Below are positions 6,051 through 6,163 of a stretch of DNA of 6,163 nucleotides, in pieces. Under the pieces are notes generated by a model. That model was given only the letters and a program-made list of their open reading frames with translations. It searched no databases and was not told where the DNA came from. The stretch spans positions 1-6,163 of the forward strand of contig CAYNDB010000130.1 in the NCBI GenBank assembly GCA_964395915.1, read 5' to 3'. The translations under genes and the position numbers were made by a program. Every line of letters begins with the position of its first letter. Position 1 is the first letter of the stretch. The stretch is from CAYNDB01 sp964395915. GTDB lineage: Bacteria > Nitrospinota_A > UBA7883 > JAJRTC01.

Positions 6051-6163
6051 GCTTTTCGCACCGGATTTAAGATTGACAATAAATTGACCAATAGCGACCT
6101 ACGCCACTGTCTCATTTCTGATACATACGCTGTTACTAGCAAAGAATGTGCGAAACATGAGGA
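6047..6163 (-). CDS. Possible 3' end of an upstream gene entering from the right edge
   Basis: One minus-strand frame stays open from the right edge for 38 codons and stops with a TGA that overlaps the ATPase ATG as ATGA, the same coupling used between the ATPase and permease. The deduced end reads SLLVNLLSILNPVRKA. This would also explain why the ATPase lacks a Shine-Dalgarno. Against it, 38 open codons is short enough to occur by chance, the peptide matches nothing I recognise, and no start is seen. The alternative is that this is the operon leader and the open frame is fortuitous. Confidence 0.25.
   Translation of the reverse strand, partial: SSCFAHSLLVTAYVSEMRQWRRSLLVNLLSILNPVRKA
6072..6093. 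repeat. Two direct repeats, 11-base period, upstream of the ATPase
   Basis: On the plus strand ATTGACA (6072-6078) is followed after four bases by ATTGACC (6083-6089); each continues into AATA. The 7+4 arrangement with a period of one DNA turn is the layout used by OmpR/PhoB-type response regulators, and it lies 22-43 bases before the ATPase start. It may be an operator for the operon or chance in an AT-rich patch. If the open frame at 6047-6163 is a gene, the repeats lie in coding sequence. Confidence 0.3.

Noticed and set aside
6062..6094. Minus-strand TTGGTC and TTAAAT as a promoter for the operon
   Set aside because: The spacer is only 15 bases and both hexamers match poorly, so it is not reported as a promoter.
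6073..6101. TTGACA on the plus strand as a -35 box for a divergent promoter
   Set aside because: No TATAAT-like hexamer lies 16-18 bases downstream (the region reads GACCTACG), and no plus-strand gene start is supported before the edge.

Overview
The window holds a tightly packed run of seven genes, all read from the minus strand (right to left). By spacing it is one operon that continues past the left edge and perhaps past the right edge. Every gene product is predicted to sit in, on or across the cytoplasmic membrane. There are secretion signals, a lipoprotein signal and a periplasmic c-type cytochrome, so the organism is most likely a respiring diderm (Gram-negative) bacterium of moderate GC content (mid to upper 40s percent by eye). 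Gene order and protein style fit a deltaproteobacterial or Nitrospinota-like lineage, but that placement is a guess. There is no sign of mobile elements, CRISPR, tRNA or rRNA.

Layout in transcription order. First is the ATPase of an ABC-2 type exporter (6050-5103). Its permease (5106-4327) starts on an ATGA overlap with the ATPase stop. Next is a GldG-like membrane-anchored auxiliary protein (4322-2757), then a DUF4340-type membrane-anchored protein built from three repeated modules (2736-1363). Three smaller exported proteins follow: an unrecognised secreted protein (1370-720), a very basic monohaem cytochrome c (691-317), and the start of a putative lipoprotein (305 to the left edge). Gene junctions from right to left are -4, +4, +20, -8, +28 and +11 bases, each with a recognisable Shine-Dalgarno sequence. 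The first gene is the exception: it has no clear ribosome binding site.

The first four genes form a known conserved module, related at family level to the Bacteroidota GldA/GldF/GldG gliding ABC system and widespread in non-gliding bacteria, usually with DUF4340. Its substrate is unknown. The ATPase and permease would form the motor and channel, while GldG-like and DUF4340 proteins present large periplasmic domains beside it. The less ordinary part is the trailing trio. By eye, the secreted protein's C-terminal domain and the lipoprotein share a pattern suggesting a common fold or duplication, and a lysine-rich cytochrome lies between them. This couples a Gld-like exporter to a small redox and envelope set of unknown role.

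No stretch over 300 bases lacks a gene. The 113 bases at the right edge contain a reading frame, open to the edge, that ends on an ATGA overlap with the ATPase start, and a pair of direct repeats 11 bases apart. These two readings of the region compete. No terminator or convincing promoter is visible.
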